DNA of 57,984 nucleotides from Paenibacillus sp. VTT E-133291 (GTDB lineage Bacteria; Bacillota; Bacilli; Paenibacillales; Paenibacillaceae), in the NCBI RefSeq assembly GCF_002264395.1, contig NZ_NFVA01000042.1, positions 1 through 57,984 on the forward strand. Direction: 5' to 3'. The position numbers were made by a program, and so were the translations under genes. The notes under the pieces are model-generated. The model saw nothing but the letters and a program-made list of their open reading frames with translations. It did not search any database and was not told the DNA's origin. How positions within the stretch are numbered: position 1 is the stretch's first letter; each line of letters opens with the position of its first letter. Shown piece after piece: positions 31,402-40,302 of the stretch.

Positions 31402-34062
31402 ATGCATTCTAAGCAACAGACATTAGAAAGATTCAAAATTGTAAGGCTAATCCTATCTATCTATCGGATCAGGGCGGTCAGAGCTCTTTTTCCAGTCGCT
31501 ATTATTGCGTTCGTATACTGGGAGGGGCAACATGAGCTGAAGCAGGTTCATTTAGGGCTTATTATGCGTGAACTTAGGCGCGTGCCCACGTCCGCTATTT
31601 TTCAAATGGTCGGCTTTGCCCTTCTCGCAGTAGCTGTAATGAGTGCCTATGACTATTTGATTCGGGCACATTTCCGTTTAAAAGTAGGGCTATGGAGTAC
31701 GTTTCGGTATGCATGGATTGCTAATACATTTAATAATTTGATTGGCTTTGCGGGTCTGGCTGGAGTGGGTTTAAGGACGCTGCTGTATAAAAAAAGTGGA
31801 GTGCCAACCTCTGTGCTAACCCCGGCCATCGTATTTCTATCCCCACTTATGATTACTGGGTTATCCTTGCTTTCATGGGCTAATATCTTTGGCATACTCC
31901 CGGCAACGGCTTTGCTGGAAGAACATCGCTGGCTCGTATTCGCAGTATGGGGGATGGCGCTTTATTTGCCGATATTTGTGTTTGTACAGCGCTCAGCACT
32001 TTATGCAAAGTGGATTAACCGTGGAGAAGGCAGAACACCATGGTTTACAGTCGTGGCTTCTGTGGGTGCTTCCTTTTTGGAATGGAGCTTTGCAGGCGTG
32101 ACTTTCTGGACCATCAGCAGCCATCTTTTGGACGAGGTCCATTTCATAGCTATCTTTGGTGTGTTTACGATTGCCGCCATTGCAGGCATATTGAGTATGG
32201 CCCCCGGCGGTATCGGTGCATTTGATCTTATCGCCTTGCTTGGACTTACACAGCTTGGATACCAGAGCGATAAGGCGATGGCGGTACTTGTTATCTTTAG
32301 ATTGTTTTATTATGTCATTCCTTGGTTGATTGGATTGGTGCTGGCTGCACTGGAAATTGGTTTGCAAGGAAAAAAGGGTCTAGATCGTTCAGCTCCAGGG
32401 TTCGAACCCTCTCTTAATCTATGGCAAAAGATTTGGGGGTGGCCGGGTCAGTATTCCTTTCTGAGCGATCTAGGGGTGTGGGCTCTCGGTAAGTTAGTAT
32501 TAGCAAGCGGTCTGATTCTCTTGTTATCTACTGCAACGCCGGGGTTGTTGTATAGGTTGAAGATTACGGAGGAGATATTGTCCTTTCCAGTGATGCAATT
32601 GTCGCATCATCTGTCTGTACTTATTGGTTTCATGCTAATTATATTGTCACGGGGGATTACGTTGCGAGTACATAGTGCATATGTATGGACTAGCATACTT
32701 CTGTTCACTGGATCGGTGTTTGCTGTGGCTAAGGGGTTTGATTATGAAGAGGCACTTTTTCTGCTTCTGGTAGCTCTCATCCTGTGGGTATCCAGATCTC
32801 GGTTTTATCGAATCAGTGCCCAAGTCAGTAAACAGAGCACGATCTGGTGGTTTGCCCTAACGTCTGTCATCGCGCTTACTTATTATTTGATGGGCAGTTA
32901 TGTACATCGTGGATTTCTGAAGCATCTGCCTCCCGGAGTGCAGCCTGAATGGCTTCAGCGGCATAGTCATGTCGCCTTTACGGCAATCGGAGGGCTAGCC
33001 TTCTCCTGGATCATTCTCACTATGCTGGTAACCCTTCGGCCGCATCATAAGGCGGAGGAGCTTTTCGGTGCTTTTGATATAGCCAAGCTGAAGCGCTTTT
33101 TAGAGGGCGTTCAAGGCAATGCCTTGACTCATATGCTGTTTTTAGGGGATAAAAGCTTCTTCTGGGCGCAGAATGACAAGGTGCTTCTCGCGTTTTCCAG
33201 AGTCAGAGACAAGCTCGTTGTCCTAGGTGATCCGCTAGGTGAGAAAAGCTTAATGAACGAAGCTATCAATGAATTCAGACAAGCTGCGGATAAATTTGGG
33301 CTGGTTGTCGTTTTCTATCAAGCTACGCCTGCCTTCTTATCCATCTATCATGAGCAGGGCTATCGCTTCTTCAAGCTGGGTGAAGAGGCATTGGTAACGC
33401 TCAATACCTTTACGCTAAGTGGCAAAAAGAATAGTGATTTGCGCAGTGTAAGCAATCGTTTTGAACGGGAAGGTTATGCTTTTGAAATTGCAACTGCACC
33501 ACATGCTGAAAATTTACTGCGAGAGCTGCGGTCGGTTTCGGATGAATGGTTGAGCAGGCGAGTCGAAAAAGGATATTCGCTGGGATGGTTCAAGGAAGAT
33601 TATCTACAGCTAGCGCCCATTGCGATCCTGCGGAACAGCGAAGGGTTGGTACTGGCTTTTGCTTCGATTGCACCGGGGTATGACCGGGGAGAGACCCTGT
33701 CTATTGATTTAATGCGCCATCGAAAGGGCGCACCGAATGGTACGATGGATTATTTATTCATTCGTTTGCTGGAATGGGCGAAGTCGGAGGGGTATCACCG
33801 CTTTAATCTTGGCAATGCTCCACTATCCAGTGTGGGTCAGAATGCCGGAGCACTACGAGAGGAAAAACTGGCTCATCTCGTGTTTAAAAGAGGTGGACAC
33901 TGGTACGGCTTTGCCGGACTGCGTCGCTATAAAGAAAAGTTCAGCCCGGAGTGGGAGCCGCGTTACTTGGCCTATCCAGCTTCCGTAACGTTGCCCATCC
34001 TTACACTGGATCTGGTAAGGCTAGTATCCCGTCATCCAGAAAATACTCCAAACAACAACTAA
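31402..34062 (+). CDS. mprF: Phosphatidylglycerol lysyltransferase/flippase
   Basis: The 886-residue protein has an N-terminal flippase half with about 14 hydrophobic helices (residues 30-540), including GIGAFDLIALLGL and FGVFTIAAIAGILSMAPGG (in pieces), and a cytoplasmic DUF2156/GNAT-like transferase half (about 560-880: VLGDPLGEK, YEQGYRFFKLGEEA-like and FNLGNAPLSSVG). MprF transfers Lys or Ala from tRNA to phosphatidylglycerol and flips the product, lowering sensitivity to cationic peptides. ATG 31402 follows GGCAGGTGG and is preferred over a GTG nine codons upstream. Full length for the family. Confidence 0.94.
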   Translation: MHSKQQTLERFKIVRLILSIYRIRAVRALFPVAIIAFVYWEGQHELKQVHLGLIMRELRRVPTSAIFQMVGFALLAVAVMSAYDYLIRAHFRLKVGLWSTFRYAWIANTFNNLIGFAGLAGVGLRTLLYKKSGVPTSVLTPAIVFLSPLMITGLSLLSWANIFGILPATALLEEHRWLVFAVWGMALYLPIFVFVQRSALYAKWINRGEGRTPWFTVVASVGASFLEWSFAGVTFWTISSHLLDEVHFIAIFGVFTIAAIAGILSMAPGGIGAFDLIALLGLTQLGYQSDKAMAVLVIFRLFYYVIPWLIGLVLAALEIGLQGKKGLDRSAPGFEPSLNLWQKIWGWPGQYSFLSDLGVWALGKLVLASGLILLLSTATPGLLYRLKITEEILSFPVMQLSHHLSVLIGFMLIILSRGITLRVHSAYVWTSILLFTGSVFAVAKGFDYEEALFLLLVALILWVSRSRFYRISAQVSKQSTIWWFALTSVIALTYYLMGSYVHRGFLKHLPPGVQPEWLQRHSHVAFTAIGGLAFSWIILTMLVTLRPHHKAEELFGAFDIAKLKRFLEGVQGNALTHMLFLGDKSFFWAQNDKVLLAFSRVRDKLVVLGDPLGEKSLMNEAINEFRQAADKFGLVVVFYQATPAFLSIYHEQGYRFFKLGEEALVTLNTFTLSGKKNSDLRSVSNRFEREGYAFEIATAPHAENLLRELRSVSDEWLSRRVEKGYSLGWFKEDYLQLAPIAILRNSEGLVLAFASIAPGYDRGETLSIDLMRHRKGAPNGTMDYLFIRLLEWAKSEGYHRFNLGNAPLSSVGQNAGALREEKLAHLVFKRGGHWYGFAGLRRYKEKFSPEWEPRYLAYPASVTLPILTLDLVRLVSRHPENTPNNN

Positions 34063-34108
34063 AATAGGGTGCTCATCGCTGAAAAAATGGCGATGAGCAC
34101 CCTATTTA
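34062..34108. terminator. Bidirectional terminator between mprF and the alpha-amylase gene
   Basis: AAATAGGGTGCTCATCGC and GCGATGAGCACCCTATTT form an 18-bp perfect stem between convergent genes. Confidence 0.93.
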
Positions 34109-34120
34109 TATACAACATAA

Positions 34121-35590
34121 TTACCTTTTGTCAGTCCCTGCATCGGGTAGCGCCCAAACAGATACGCTGCCGCCGTTGACCGGGAAGGTCGCCCAGCCAT
34201 CTTTTTCAATCGTTATAGTCGCCTTGTGATTATGGGTGAAATCCACCCATGCTTCACCAGCGCGTTTTTCCCCTACGAACATTCTTTTTTGGCCGTTCTC
34301 ACCGTTACTAATCACAACCGCACAACCGGAGCGCTCGATGTCTTTCACACCGAGCCGCGTCCAGCCAATCGTGTTGGGATGATCGAAATAATCCTTCTGT
34401 TCACCATAAGCCTTGTGATAGCGGGTGTATAATAGCGGATCAATGGCATCTTTTTTACCTGGTACAGGTGTAGGACCTTCAATTCCATAATAATCGCCAT
34501 AAAACACAACCGGATATCCATCGCGTCGCAGTAGGATAAGTGCATAAGCACTTTGCTTAAACCAATCATCTACCCAAGATTCCAGAGCTTCATGGGGTTG
34601 AGAATCATGATTATCAACGAACGTTACAGCATTGGTAGGATGGGTCTGCACCAGTGTGTCGTCGAGGATTTTAGTTAAATCAAAGTTTCTACCCCCCAAG
34701 GAAGCTGAATGCAGCTTGTAGTGAAGGGAGACATCGAAGAGGTCGATCTTATAATCCACGGTATTTAGAAATTGTCGGCAGGATTCTAAATCCGAATTCC
34801 AAAACTCACCCACGATATAGAAATCCTTCTCACATTTATTAAACATTTCTACCGCGAATTCTTTTACAAACTCATGGTTAATATGCTTGATGGCATCTAA
34901 GCGAAAGCCGCTGCAGTGGAGCGTGTCCACCAGCCATTTTCCCCATTGGATCATTTCCTTTTTGACCTCTGGATGACTGTAATCAATATTTGCAAACATT
35001 AGATAATCGTAGTTGCCGAACTCGTCGTCCACATTCTGGTTCCATGTTTTGTTCTCGCCTACGATACGAAATACTCCTGTTCGCCCCGATTTAGCATCAA
35101 AGTCAGTGCCGTTGAAATGATTGTGATTCCACTTAAAGGAAGAGTGTTCATTCCCGCGGCCGGGGAAAGTGAACTTAGTCCAGCCCTCAATCTCGAAAGG
35201 CTTGGAGATTTCTTTCATCCGGTCATTAGGGTCGACCTCGATAACCTGAAAGATTTCCTTTTCATCCGCGCCTGCCTTATGATTCATGACCAAATCAACG
35301 TACACCGCTATACCATTTTTTTGACATTCCGAAATGGCGTCGATCAGTGCTTGCTTGGTGCCATATTTGGTGCGTACCGTACCTTTTTGGTCATATTCGC
35401 CCAGATCGTATAGATCATACACGCCATAGCCTGTATCGTCAGCGGAGACGGCCTTTGTCGCAGGAGGTACCCAAACAGAATCAATGCCTACGGCCTTTAG
35501 CGCGGGAGCTGTTTCTTTTAAGCGATCCCAGTGTTTGCCGTCCGCAGCAACATGCCATTCAAAAAATTGCATCATTGTATGGTTCCTCAT
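34121..35590 (-). CDS. Cytoplasmic alpha-amylase (GH13 subfamily 5 type)
   Basis: The 489-residue enzyme starts directly with MRNHTMMQFFEWHVAADG, without a signal peptide, so it should act on internal glycogen or imported maltodextrins. Catalytic residues are the nucleophile Asp in GFRLDAIKH, the acid Glu in IVGEFW and the Asp in FVDNHDSQP. The DLVMNHKAGAD segment is conserved region I. GGAGGCGC lies about 8 bases upstream of the ATG. It lies downstream of the diguanylate cyclase gene on the same strand, 141 bases away. Confidence 0.93.
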   Translation of the reverse strand: MRNHTMMQFFEWHVAADGKHWDRLKETAPALKAVGIDSVWVPPATKAVSADDTGYGVYDLYDLGEYDQKGTVRTKYGTKQALIDAISECQKNGIAVYVDLVMNHKAGADEKEIFQVIEVDPNDRMKEISKPFEIEGWTKFTFPGRGNEHSSFKWNHNHFNGTDFDAKSGRTGVFRIVGENKTWNQNVDDEFGNYDYLMFANIDYSHPEVKKEMIQWGKWLVDTLHCSGFRLDAIKHINHEFVKEFAVEMFNKCEKDFYIVGEFWNSDLESCRQFLNTVDYKIDLFDVSLHYKLHSASLGGRNFDLTKILDDTLVQTHPTNAVTFVDNHDSQPHEALESWVDDWFKQSAYALILLRRDGYPVVFYGDYYGIEGPTPVPGKKDAIDPLLYTRYHKAYGEQKDYFDHPNTIGWTRLGVKDIERSGCAVVISNGENGQKRMFVGEKRAGEAWVDFTHNHKATITIEKDGWATFPVNGGSVSVWALPDAGTDKR

Positions 35591-35731
35591 TATTTCTTGC
35601 GCCTCCCATATCCATAAAGCGAATTTTTCCTACACTCTGATTAAATTTTCAGATAACTCCTATTAAACCTAAAAACAGACTATGAAAAATTAGGACGGTT
35701 GAGGAATGCGCTATTAGGGACAAGAATGCAT

Positions 35732-37324
35732 TTATATAGGTTTGAAAAGGGTGATTTCTGACCTCTGGGAGAGGTGAACAGCGTTTCGTCCGTTTCTTTT
35801 CGAACTGTACAGGGCATGATCAGCCTCTGAGAGCAGCTCTTCTAGAGTGGCTTCAAGACTTAGGGCTTCTACTACTCCGAAGCTGGCGGTCACGTTAATG
35901 GGCCCGATAAGCGTGTACAAGATGCTTTGTTCAATATCGGCACGGATAGTTTCACAGAGCCTTGCAGCTTGCTTCAACGACGTATCTGGTAGACAGATCA
36001 CGAATTCCTCGCCGCCATAACGACCGAAGAGATCTCCTTCTCGTAGATGTCTGCTGCACACCTGAACAATATGCTGGAGAGCTTGATCTCCATATTGATG
36101 CCCGTAGCGGTCATTAATGCTCTTGAAGAAGTCTACATCCAGTAAAATCATGGAGAATGAACTGCGCAGGCTGGCGGACTGTGTAAGCAGCGCTCGACTG
36201 AGCTCCAAAAAATAGGTGCGGTTATATATCCCCGTTAAGCTGTCCATCGTAGCCAATTGACGCAGTTTGTCCCGAAGCAGTATTTGTTCAGTCACGTCGA
36301 TCAGCATAATCATCTGGCCCGCGATGTTTCCCCCTTGTTTTTGTACCGGAGAGGAGCGGATTTGATAATAACAGATTTCACCAGCTTTGTTCCAAGCCAC
36401 TTCCCGTTCTTCGCGCAACAGCGGCTCGGCATCCATTACATAGGACAAGGCGTCTTTGCCTGCGTTAAGAAACAGCTGCGCTAAGGGTCTGCCAATCGAT
36501 GAGGAGTTCAGCCCCTCTATCATATCCGCAGCTGCACGATTGTAATCGACTAGCATGTCCGAACGGTCGGTGACAAGCACGCCTTCTCGCATGCTTTCGA
36601 ACAGATTCTCACGAGCAATAGGTGCGGCAGTTAACATTCCCCGGGATAAAATAGCCCAAATATATAGGCATGAAGTCAAGCTCATAATGATGGGGACCGG
36701 GTCCATACCGTAAGGCGTTAAGCCCATTAGATATAAAAATGAGCCAAGGGTGGGAAGGCTTAGTCCGATGATGATCGTAATGATTTGCCTGCGGTATACT
36801 CGCTTCATTCGGTTCCACTGCCAGATCATAAGGCAAATGGCTGCCAGCAGACAGCCAAAAGTAAAGCTGCCGTGAACAATATACCAAGGTCCCATCACTA
36901 CATCAACAAGTGGGGACGGGGTATTGTCTCGTAAATAAATGGATTTATAGAAGAGATGATGATAATCGTTAGTCCATACCAACAGTGTTGAAATGAACGG
37001 AATGATAAATAATGCCACCCGCATGCCTTTTTTAAACAAACCCTCCAGCCCAACGAAATGTATCACCATAATTAGGCTTGCCGGTGCAATAAAGGGCATC
37101 CCCAGATACTCTAGCTTAATCCAGAGACTGATTTCCTCCAGTGTTTTTCCTGATAGCTCTAAAGCAAAACCGAAGGTGTAAATAGCAGATGCAAAGGAAC
37201 TTATAACAAAAGCTCTGATGCCTAAGAAATCGGTTTTTTTATAATAGGCGAAAAGGGCTAGTAGTACGCTCAGCACACCTGATATAGCAACAATAACAAT
37301 ATAATTCGAAATTACAGATCCCAT
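35732..37324 (-). CDS. Diguanylate cyclase with 7TM sensor, PAS and GGDEF domains
   Basis: The 530-residue protein has an N-terminal seven-helix sensor of the histidine-kinase-N 7TM type (about 5-220), a PAS domain (about 235-350) and a GGDEF domain (about 365-525). The active-site motif is GGEEF, and RxxD (REGD) sits exactly five residues upstream, so the allosteric c-di-GMP inhibition site is present. It should synthesise c-di-GMP in response to a membrane or small-molecule signal. ATG 37324 (MGSVISNYI) is preferred to a GTG at 37372 that has no ribosome site. Confidence 0.92.
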   Translation of the reverse strand: MGSVISNYIVIVAISGVLSVLLALFAYYKKTDFLGIRAFVISSFASAIYTFGFALELSGKTLEEISLWIKLEYLGMPFIAPASLIMVIHFVGLEGLFKKGMRVALFIIPFISTLLVWTNDYHHLFYKSIYLRDNTPSPLVDVVMGPWYIVHGSFTFGCLLAAICLMIWQWNRMKRVYRRQIITIIIGLSLPTLGSFLYLMGLTPYGMDPVPIIMSLTSCLYIWAILSRGMLTAAPIARENLFESMREGVLVTDRSDMLVDYNRAAADMIEGLNSSSIGRPLAQLFLNAGKDALSYVMDAEPLLREEREVAWNKAGEICYYQIRSSPVQKQGGNIAGQMIMLIDVTEQILLRDKLRQLATMDSLTGIYNRTYFLELSRALLTQSASLRSSFSMILLDVDFFKSINDRYGHQYGDQALQHIVQVCSRHLREGDLFGRYGGEEFVICLPDTSLKQAARLCETIRADIEQSILYTLIGPINVTASFGVVEALSLEATLEELLSEADHALYSSKRNGRNAVHLSQRSEITLFKPI

Positions 37325-37465
37325 GGGTCTATTGTCACCTACTAAGGAGAGATATTGGATAAATATTACCACATATTTACGGATATAAAAAAATAAGTTC
37401 TGATTCGCAACTCGAAAAATGTCTCATAGACAAAATGACGCAAATTCACAGGAGCTATTTTACTA

Positions 37466-37475
37466 ATTGTCTAAT
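37466..37475 (+). promoter_or_regulatory. Candidate PucR half-site upstream of the pyrimidine importer operon
   Basis: ATTGTCTAAT (reverse ATTAGACAAT) matches one arm of the palindrome ATTAGACA-N3-TGTCTAAT in front of preT (46118). The gene start is 132 bases downstream. Confidence 0.42.
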
Positions 37476-37500
37476 GAGAGTGTAGCGAGCAGGGTGTAAC

Positions 37501-37570
37501 ATGTTAGTTAATACTACACGACAGAAGAATTAACTCAATTTACTCAATTATGAGTTAGATTAACTAACAT
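37501..37570. promoter_or_regulatory. Pair of inverted GlnR/TnrA-like boxes upstream of the pyrimidine importer
   Basis: ATGTTAGTTAAT (37501-37512) and ATTAACTAACAT (37559-37570) are perfect complements. Each carries a GlnR/TnrA box (TGTNAN7TNACA) with one mismatch: TGTTA-N7-CTACA at 37502-37518 and, on the minus strand, TGTTA-N7-TAACT at 37569-37553. An inner AACTCA/TGAGTT repeat lies between. The start codon follows 38 bases later. Confidence 0.58.
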
Positions 37571-37607
37571 TAAATGCAGAGCTTATTTTGATAAGGGGGG
37601 GCTGAGG

Positions 37608-38390
37608 ATGTCATTACTCGCGACCAATATTCCGGAAATTCAGCTGGAAAATGTTGAAATGCGCTATCGTACAGAAGCTGCAGAAGTGCTTGCGCTGCAT
37701 CAGGTGAGTCTTGATATTGCCAAGGGGGAGTTCGTCTCACTGCTCGGACCTTCAGGATGTGGCAAAACAACGCTTTTGAGACTGATGGCAGATCTCATCG
37801 TGCCAACGGGCGGGAATATTGTAGTCGCTGGAAAAAGTGCCAGAGAAGCAAGGCTGGCCCAGAAATATGGCATTGTTTTTCAAAGTCCAGTGCTGTATGA
37901 CTGGCGGAAGGTGAAGCATAACATTACCTTGCCACTGGAACTGATGGGCGTCAAGAAGTCGATCCGAGAGGAAAAGGCGATGGAGCTGCTTGATCTAGTG
38001 GGGCTGCAGAGCTTTGCAGATAAATATCCATGGCAGCTAAGTGGAGGGATGCAGCAACGTGTGGCGATTGCCAGGGCGTTGTCGATGGAGCCGGAAATTC
38101 TGCTGATGGATGAGCCGTTCTCTGCGCTGGATGAATTTACGCGTGAGCGTCTAAATGAAGAGCTGCTGTCCGTCTGGAGTAAGGTGCAGAACACCATTGT
38201 CTTTGTAACGCATAGTATTCCTGAATCTATATTCCTTTCTGACCGGGTGTTTGTTCTTTCCCCGCATCCAGGTCGCTTGTCCGCTGTGGTTGATATTCCT
38301 CTGCCACGTCCACGAACGGCGGAAATGAGAAACAGCCCAGCGTTTTTCGAACTGATCGCAAATATTCGCGACAGCTTCGAAGGGGTGTGA
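37608..38390 (+). CDS. ABC transporter ATP-binding protein (pyrimidine/nitrate-taurine type)
   Basis: The 260-residue ATPase has Walker A GPSGCGKTT, signature LSGGMQQRVAIARAL, Walker B ILLMDEPFSALD and FVTHSIPES, matching the SsuB/TauB/ThiZ subfamily. AAGGGGGGC precedes the ATG. It begins an operon with two permeases and an NMT1/THI5-like binding protein, next to pyrimidine degradation genes, so uracil, thymine or a related pyrimidine is the likely cargo. Confidence 0.9.
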   Translation: MSLLATNIPEIQLENVEMRYRTEAAEVLALHQVSLDIAKGEFVSLLGPSGCGKTTLLRLMADLIVPTGGNIVVAGKSAREARLAQKYGIVFQSPVLYDWRKVKHNITLPLELMGVKKSIREEKAMELLDLVGLQSFADKYPWQLSGGMQQRVAIARALSMEPEILLMDEPFSALDEFTRERLNEELLSVWSKVQNTIVFVTHSIPESIFLSDRVFVLSPHPGRLSAVVDIPLPRPRTAEMRNSPAFFELIANIRDSFEGV

Positions 38391-39205
38391 GGATGAGAGG
38401 GGGCAGTATCTTCATACGAGGTCGCCTGCTGCCGTTGTTTGTCTGGATTGTGGGTCTGCTGCTGCTCTGGGAAGGAACCTCCTGGATGCTGCTCCATGTG
38501 GTGGAGACGCCGCTAGCACAGTCCAAACTGCCTTATGTGCATGAGGTGTTAGCCACCTTGTGGCAGTATGGAGGCACACTCTTGAAGGAAGGAGCCGCGA
38601 CCTTCGGCAATGCGGGTGTTGGTTTCCTGATTGGGGCTGTGGCTGGTGCCTCATTAGCAGTGCTGATGAGCTTATCGAAGACAATAGAGCAGTTAACCTT
38701 TCCTTATGCGATTGCCTCACAAATGATTCCGATTCTAGGGCTGGCGCCAATCATCTATGGGATTGTGCGCGATGAACAGACCTCACGGATTATTATTTCG
38801 GGCTATATCACCTTTTTCCCGGTGGCATTGAACATGCTACGCGGTTTGCGAAGTGTAGATCCTTCAGCGCTTGAATTAATGCATTCTTACGCAGCGAAGC
38901 CGTGGGCAGTCTATTGGAAACTGAGATTTCCAGCAGCTCTGCCTGGTTTGTTCGGGGGACTTAAAATAGCTGCTCCGCTTGCTGTCACTGGTGCTATTCT
39001 GGTAGAGCTGATGGGTGCACAGCACGGGATTGGTGTAATCATGCTGCGCAATCTCTACTATGGCAGCTCTCATACCTATATGTTCTGGTCTACGGTGATT
39101 GTTGGCGCTTTGTTGGGAATTGCAAGCTATTGGTTGATTAGTCTAATCGAACGTCTGGTAGCACCGTGGCAGCCTGAATATCGTCCGAAAGGAGGCGGTG
39201 GCTAA
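38387..39205 (+). CDS. ABC transporter permease (SsuC/RibX-like)
   Basis: The 272-residue permease has six helices and the EAA-type loop LELMHSYAAKPWAVYWKLRFPAALPGLFGG (in pieces). It overlaps the ATPase gene by 4 bases (GTGA/ATGA) and the second permease by 1. It probably forms a heterodimer with that permease. Confidence 0.9.
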   Translation: MRMRGGSIFIRGRLLPLFVWIVGLLLLWEGTSWMLLHVVETPLAQSKLPYVHEVLATLWQYGGTLLKEGAATFGNAGVGFLIGAVAGASLAVLMSLSKTIEQLTFPYAIASQMIPILGLAPIIYGIVRDEQTSRIIISGYITFFPVALNMLRGLRSVDPSALELMHSYAAKPWAVYWKLRFPAALPGLFGGLKIAAPLAVTGAILVELMGAQHGIGVIMLRNLYYGSSHTYMFWSTVIVGALLGIASYWLISLIERLVAPWQPEYRPKGGGG

Positions 39206-40062
39206 TGGAGACCAACTCTGTTCGGGAGATCCCGTTTATTGGCCCTGTAAGTAATGAAACGGCTGAACCAGCGCGTTGGGGCGGTTCACGAATGCTGAAG
39301 AGAATCTTTAACACAAGGGTGTTACTGCCTATGTTAGCGGGTGTGTTGTTCCTTGTCCTATGGGAATTTCAATTTTTTCATAAGATCTTTGATTTGAAAA
39401 AATATCAGCTGCCGCTGCCTACAGCCATTGCTGCGACCATGAGAGATAATTTCAGCTTGTTGTTGTCCTATACCGGATACACCCTTACTGAGGCTGTGTT
39501 AGGAATGTTGGTTGGTTCTGCGATTGGATTTCTGATTGCATTAGCCGCTACTGCGTGGCCGCGTTGGGGGAGCGGAAGCTTAACGCTGGTTGCTGCTCTA
39601 AATGCTGTGCCCATCGTCGCCCTCGCGCCCATTATGAATCTGTGGTTCGGGGATGGAATAGGCTCGCGAATTGCCATAGTAACGGCGACTACGATGGCGG
39701 CAATGGCGATCAATGCCTATAAAGGCATGGCGGCGATCGATCCATTGGCTTTGGATCTGATGCATTCCTACGCGGCGGGTAAGCCGGCAGTATTTCGTTA
39801 TTTGCGGATTCAGAGCAGTCTGCCTTATATATTTACGGCGCTGAAGATTAACGCCACTGCCAGCATGATCGGGGCCATCGTTGGGGAATTCTTTTTCTCC
39901 TCCAAAGGGCTTGGGTATCTGCTCTCCAATTCCATAAAGGTCGCCAAAATGCCGCTAGGCTGGTCCTGCATTGTTCTGGCTGCCATTGCAGGTGTACTTT
40001 TCTACCTGGTGGTTGAGCGACTGGAGAAAGTATTCATCAAGTGGCATCCTTCGCAGCGTTAA
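39205..40062 (+). CDS. ABC transporter permease, second subunit
   Basis: The 285-residue permease carries a 30-residue hydrophilic N-terminus, six helices and the loop LDLMHSYAAGKPAVFRYLRIQSSLPYIFTAL (in pieces), paralogous to the preceding permease. TAATG overlap couples it to that gene. It is separated from the binding-protein gene by 240 bases that contain a dispersed repeat. Confidence 0.9.
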   Translation: METNSVREIPFIGPVSNETAEPARWGGSRMLKRIFNTRVLLPMLAGVLFLVLWEFQFFHKIFDLKKYQLPLPTAIAATMRDNFSLLLSYTGYTLTEAVLGMLVGSAIGFLIALAATAWPRWGSGSLTLVAALNAVPIVALAPIMNLWFGDGIGSRIAIVTATTMAAMAINAYKGMAAIDPLALDLMHSYAAGKPAVFRYLRIQSSLPYIFTALKINATASMIGAIVGEFFFSSKGLGYLLSNSIKVAKMPLGWSCIVLAAIAGVLFYLVVERLEKVFIKWHPSQR

Positions 40063-40165
40063 CCTTACCTTTATTACATCCAGTGATGTGGGAATGGAAT
40101 AGAGAAACCGCCCACGGCTGTCTGCATAGCGCGCACCGCGATGATTGTTCATACTGTGCTGTCTT

Positions 40166-40266
40166 AAAATATAAGGATCTATAAGTTTCACACTATACAT
40201 CATTCCTTATATTTCTCGCTTAAGCGCTTATTGTCCTTATAAGGACGCGGAAGGCGCTTATGCTTG
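40166..40266. repeat. Dispersed palindromic repeat, copy 1 (complete)
   Basis: About 100 bases with two hairpins: AATATAAGGA...TCCTTATATT, and TAAGCGCTT...AAGGCGCTTA enclosing the palindrome GTCCTTATAAGGAC. It aligns base by base with copies at 55472-55570 and 57933-57984, sharing TATAAGTTTCAC and TTCTCGC. It lies inside the pyrimidine importer operon, between permease and binding-protein genes. Confidence 0.85.
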
Positions 40267-40302
40267 GTACAAACCTAAATTATGGTAGGGGGAGTTTCAT
40301 TG

